This document shows positions 63,230-64,000 of a DNA stretch of 64,000 nucleotides, piece after piece (positions within the stretch are counted from its first letter, which is position 1; the number at the start of each line of letters is the position of its first letter). The notes under the pieces were generated by a model that saw nothing but the letters and a program-made list of their open reading frames with translations, ran no database searches and was not told where the DNA came from. The DNA lies in NCBI GenBank assembly GCA_037042185.1, contig JAXQJY010000033.1, positions 2,046,001 through 2,110,000 on the forward strand, given 5' to 3'. Source of the DNA: Sordariomycetes sp. S80-01Y (Eukaryota > Ascomycota > Sordariomycetes). A program made the position numbers and the translations under genes.

Positions 63230-64000
63230 GGTGTTTGAAGTAGTATCAAGCGTTTGAGATGTACAGTGAGTGAGTGTGGGTTCAGAGTGAGACCAGATCC
63301 AGCCGTTTCACTCCTTTCTTTGAGACGTTGGTAATGATACACAGAATCCTAGATGCGGGATCCGGGTGAAGAAGTAGTTCAGACTCTTCAAGCAGTGATT
63401 CTTCTTTTTGTTTCTTCAGGCGAAAGAGCGGAAGCTACCAGGTATCGTCGGCGGCGATCAACGCTGGCGAGGTATTGTAAAAAAAGCGTACGAGTTACTC
63501 AAAAATTTGGTGAATAAGGAACAGATGCGAAGTGGAAATGCAATGAGTGGCTCGGTGTTCGCCGCAGCTGGGCTTGTAAGGACTGTGCTTCGTGGGGTCG
63601 CTATTCATCCAGATGAGAGTCAGCGTCCGTGAGTCAATGAATAATATGAGTAGTTGTGGGTGGTGGTGAGGCCCTCGGGTCGCCCATATCGTAGCCATTG
63701 TTGACAATAGACGAAGATTCACATTGTGCTGTTCTGTGCTGTGCCGGGACCGGGGCTGAGGAACCACTTACACGAGGGAAAAGGGAGACAACAGACACAG
63801 CTGCTGTCGAGGATGAGAATGAGGCAAGCGAACCGGGAGAGAGGGTATGGAAGAGAAGAGGAAGAGGAAGAGGAAGAAAAGCGCAAGGCAGAAATGGAGA
63901 ATAACGACAATGCGGACGCGGCCTGGCGATGGATGAGAGGGACGTGGAGAAGGAGAGGGAAAAGAGGACGGATCGACGGGACTAACGCTAGGAAGAGGAA
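63230..64000. other. Subtilase upstream region and window edge
   Basis: About 770 bp. The last 200 bp are purine-rich on the plus strand (GAAGAGAAGAGGAAGAGG runs near 63850-63880). No gene recognised before the window ends. Confidence 0.5.

Noticed and set aside
61706-63238. 510-codon plus-strand open frame antisense to the whole subtilase gene
   Set aside because: It is rich in Gly, Val, Asp and Ala in a way that mirrors the C-ending codon bias of the sense gene, and has no domain. The sense protein has a complete catalytic triad.

Overview
The window looks like an ordinary gene-bearing stretch of a filamentous ascomycete chromosome (Pezizomycotina, probably Sordariomycetes). Coding sequences are interrupted by short introns, mostly 45-103 nt, with GTAAGT/GTACGT/GTATGT-like donors, CTAAC or CTGAC branch points and YAG acceptors. 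There are no operons. The gene set (IPI3, ISD11, EMC1, a Cid1-type nucleotidyltransferase, Nbs1, squalene synthase, a DJP1/CAJ1-type J protein, a proteinase-K-like subtilase) is typical of fungi. I reconstructed 23 protein genes, resolving exon junctions by hand where splice signals and reading phase agreed.

Layout. 1-4.3 kb: two convergent paralogues with a PLOD-type glycosyltransferase domain (the first cut by the window edge), then a four-exon fungal sulfotransferase-like P-loop gene. 4.5-6.8 kb: a Ser/Pro-rich orphan. 8.8-17.8 kb: four genes in a row on the + strand: IPI3 (ribosome biogenesis), ISD11 (mitochondrial Fe-S assembly), an acidic chromatin-like orphan carrying an EPTT minisatellite, and EMC1 (ER membrane insertase). 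18-23 kb: one intronless gene for a 1662-residue helical orphan. 24.5-27.1 kb: two convergent secreted-protein genes, a Cys- and Pro-rich small protein and a 5'-nucleotidase-like metallophosphoesterase. 28.3-31.4 kb: a tiny three-exon gene and an SLC35F-type transporter with a long leader. 31.7-41.2 kb, - strand: a BTB-domain protein and a Cid1-family non-canonical poly(A)/poly(U) polymerase. 41.2-45.6 kb: a 4.4 kb gene-free interval. 45.6-53 kb: a small gene with a probable 15-nt microexon, a ZIFL-type MFS transporter, Nbs1, and a membrane-anchored cytochrome b5 protein of NCB5OR type. 53.5-64 kb: a disordered coiled-coil protein with three FF-[HY]-A motifs, a J protein, squalene synthase (ERG9) and a subtilase.

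The genes are mostly unrelated housekeeping and secretion functions; I see no biosynthetic cluster, transposon, CRISPR, tRNA or rRNA gene. The most notable points are an EF-hand/dockerin-like loop inserted between the signal peptide and the I9 propeptide of the subtilase, the probable microexon, the repeat-bearing orphans, and an E-box next to a CCAAT box upstream of ERG9. Several very long open frames opposite GC-rich genes are codon-bias shadows and are listed as rejected.
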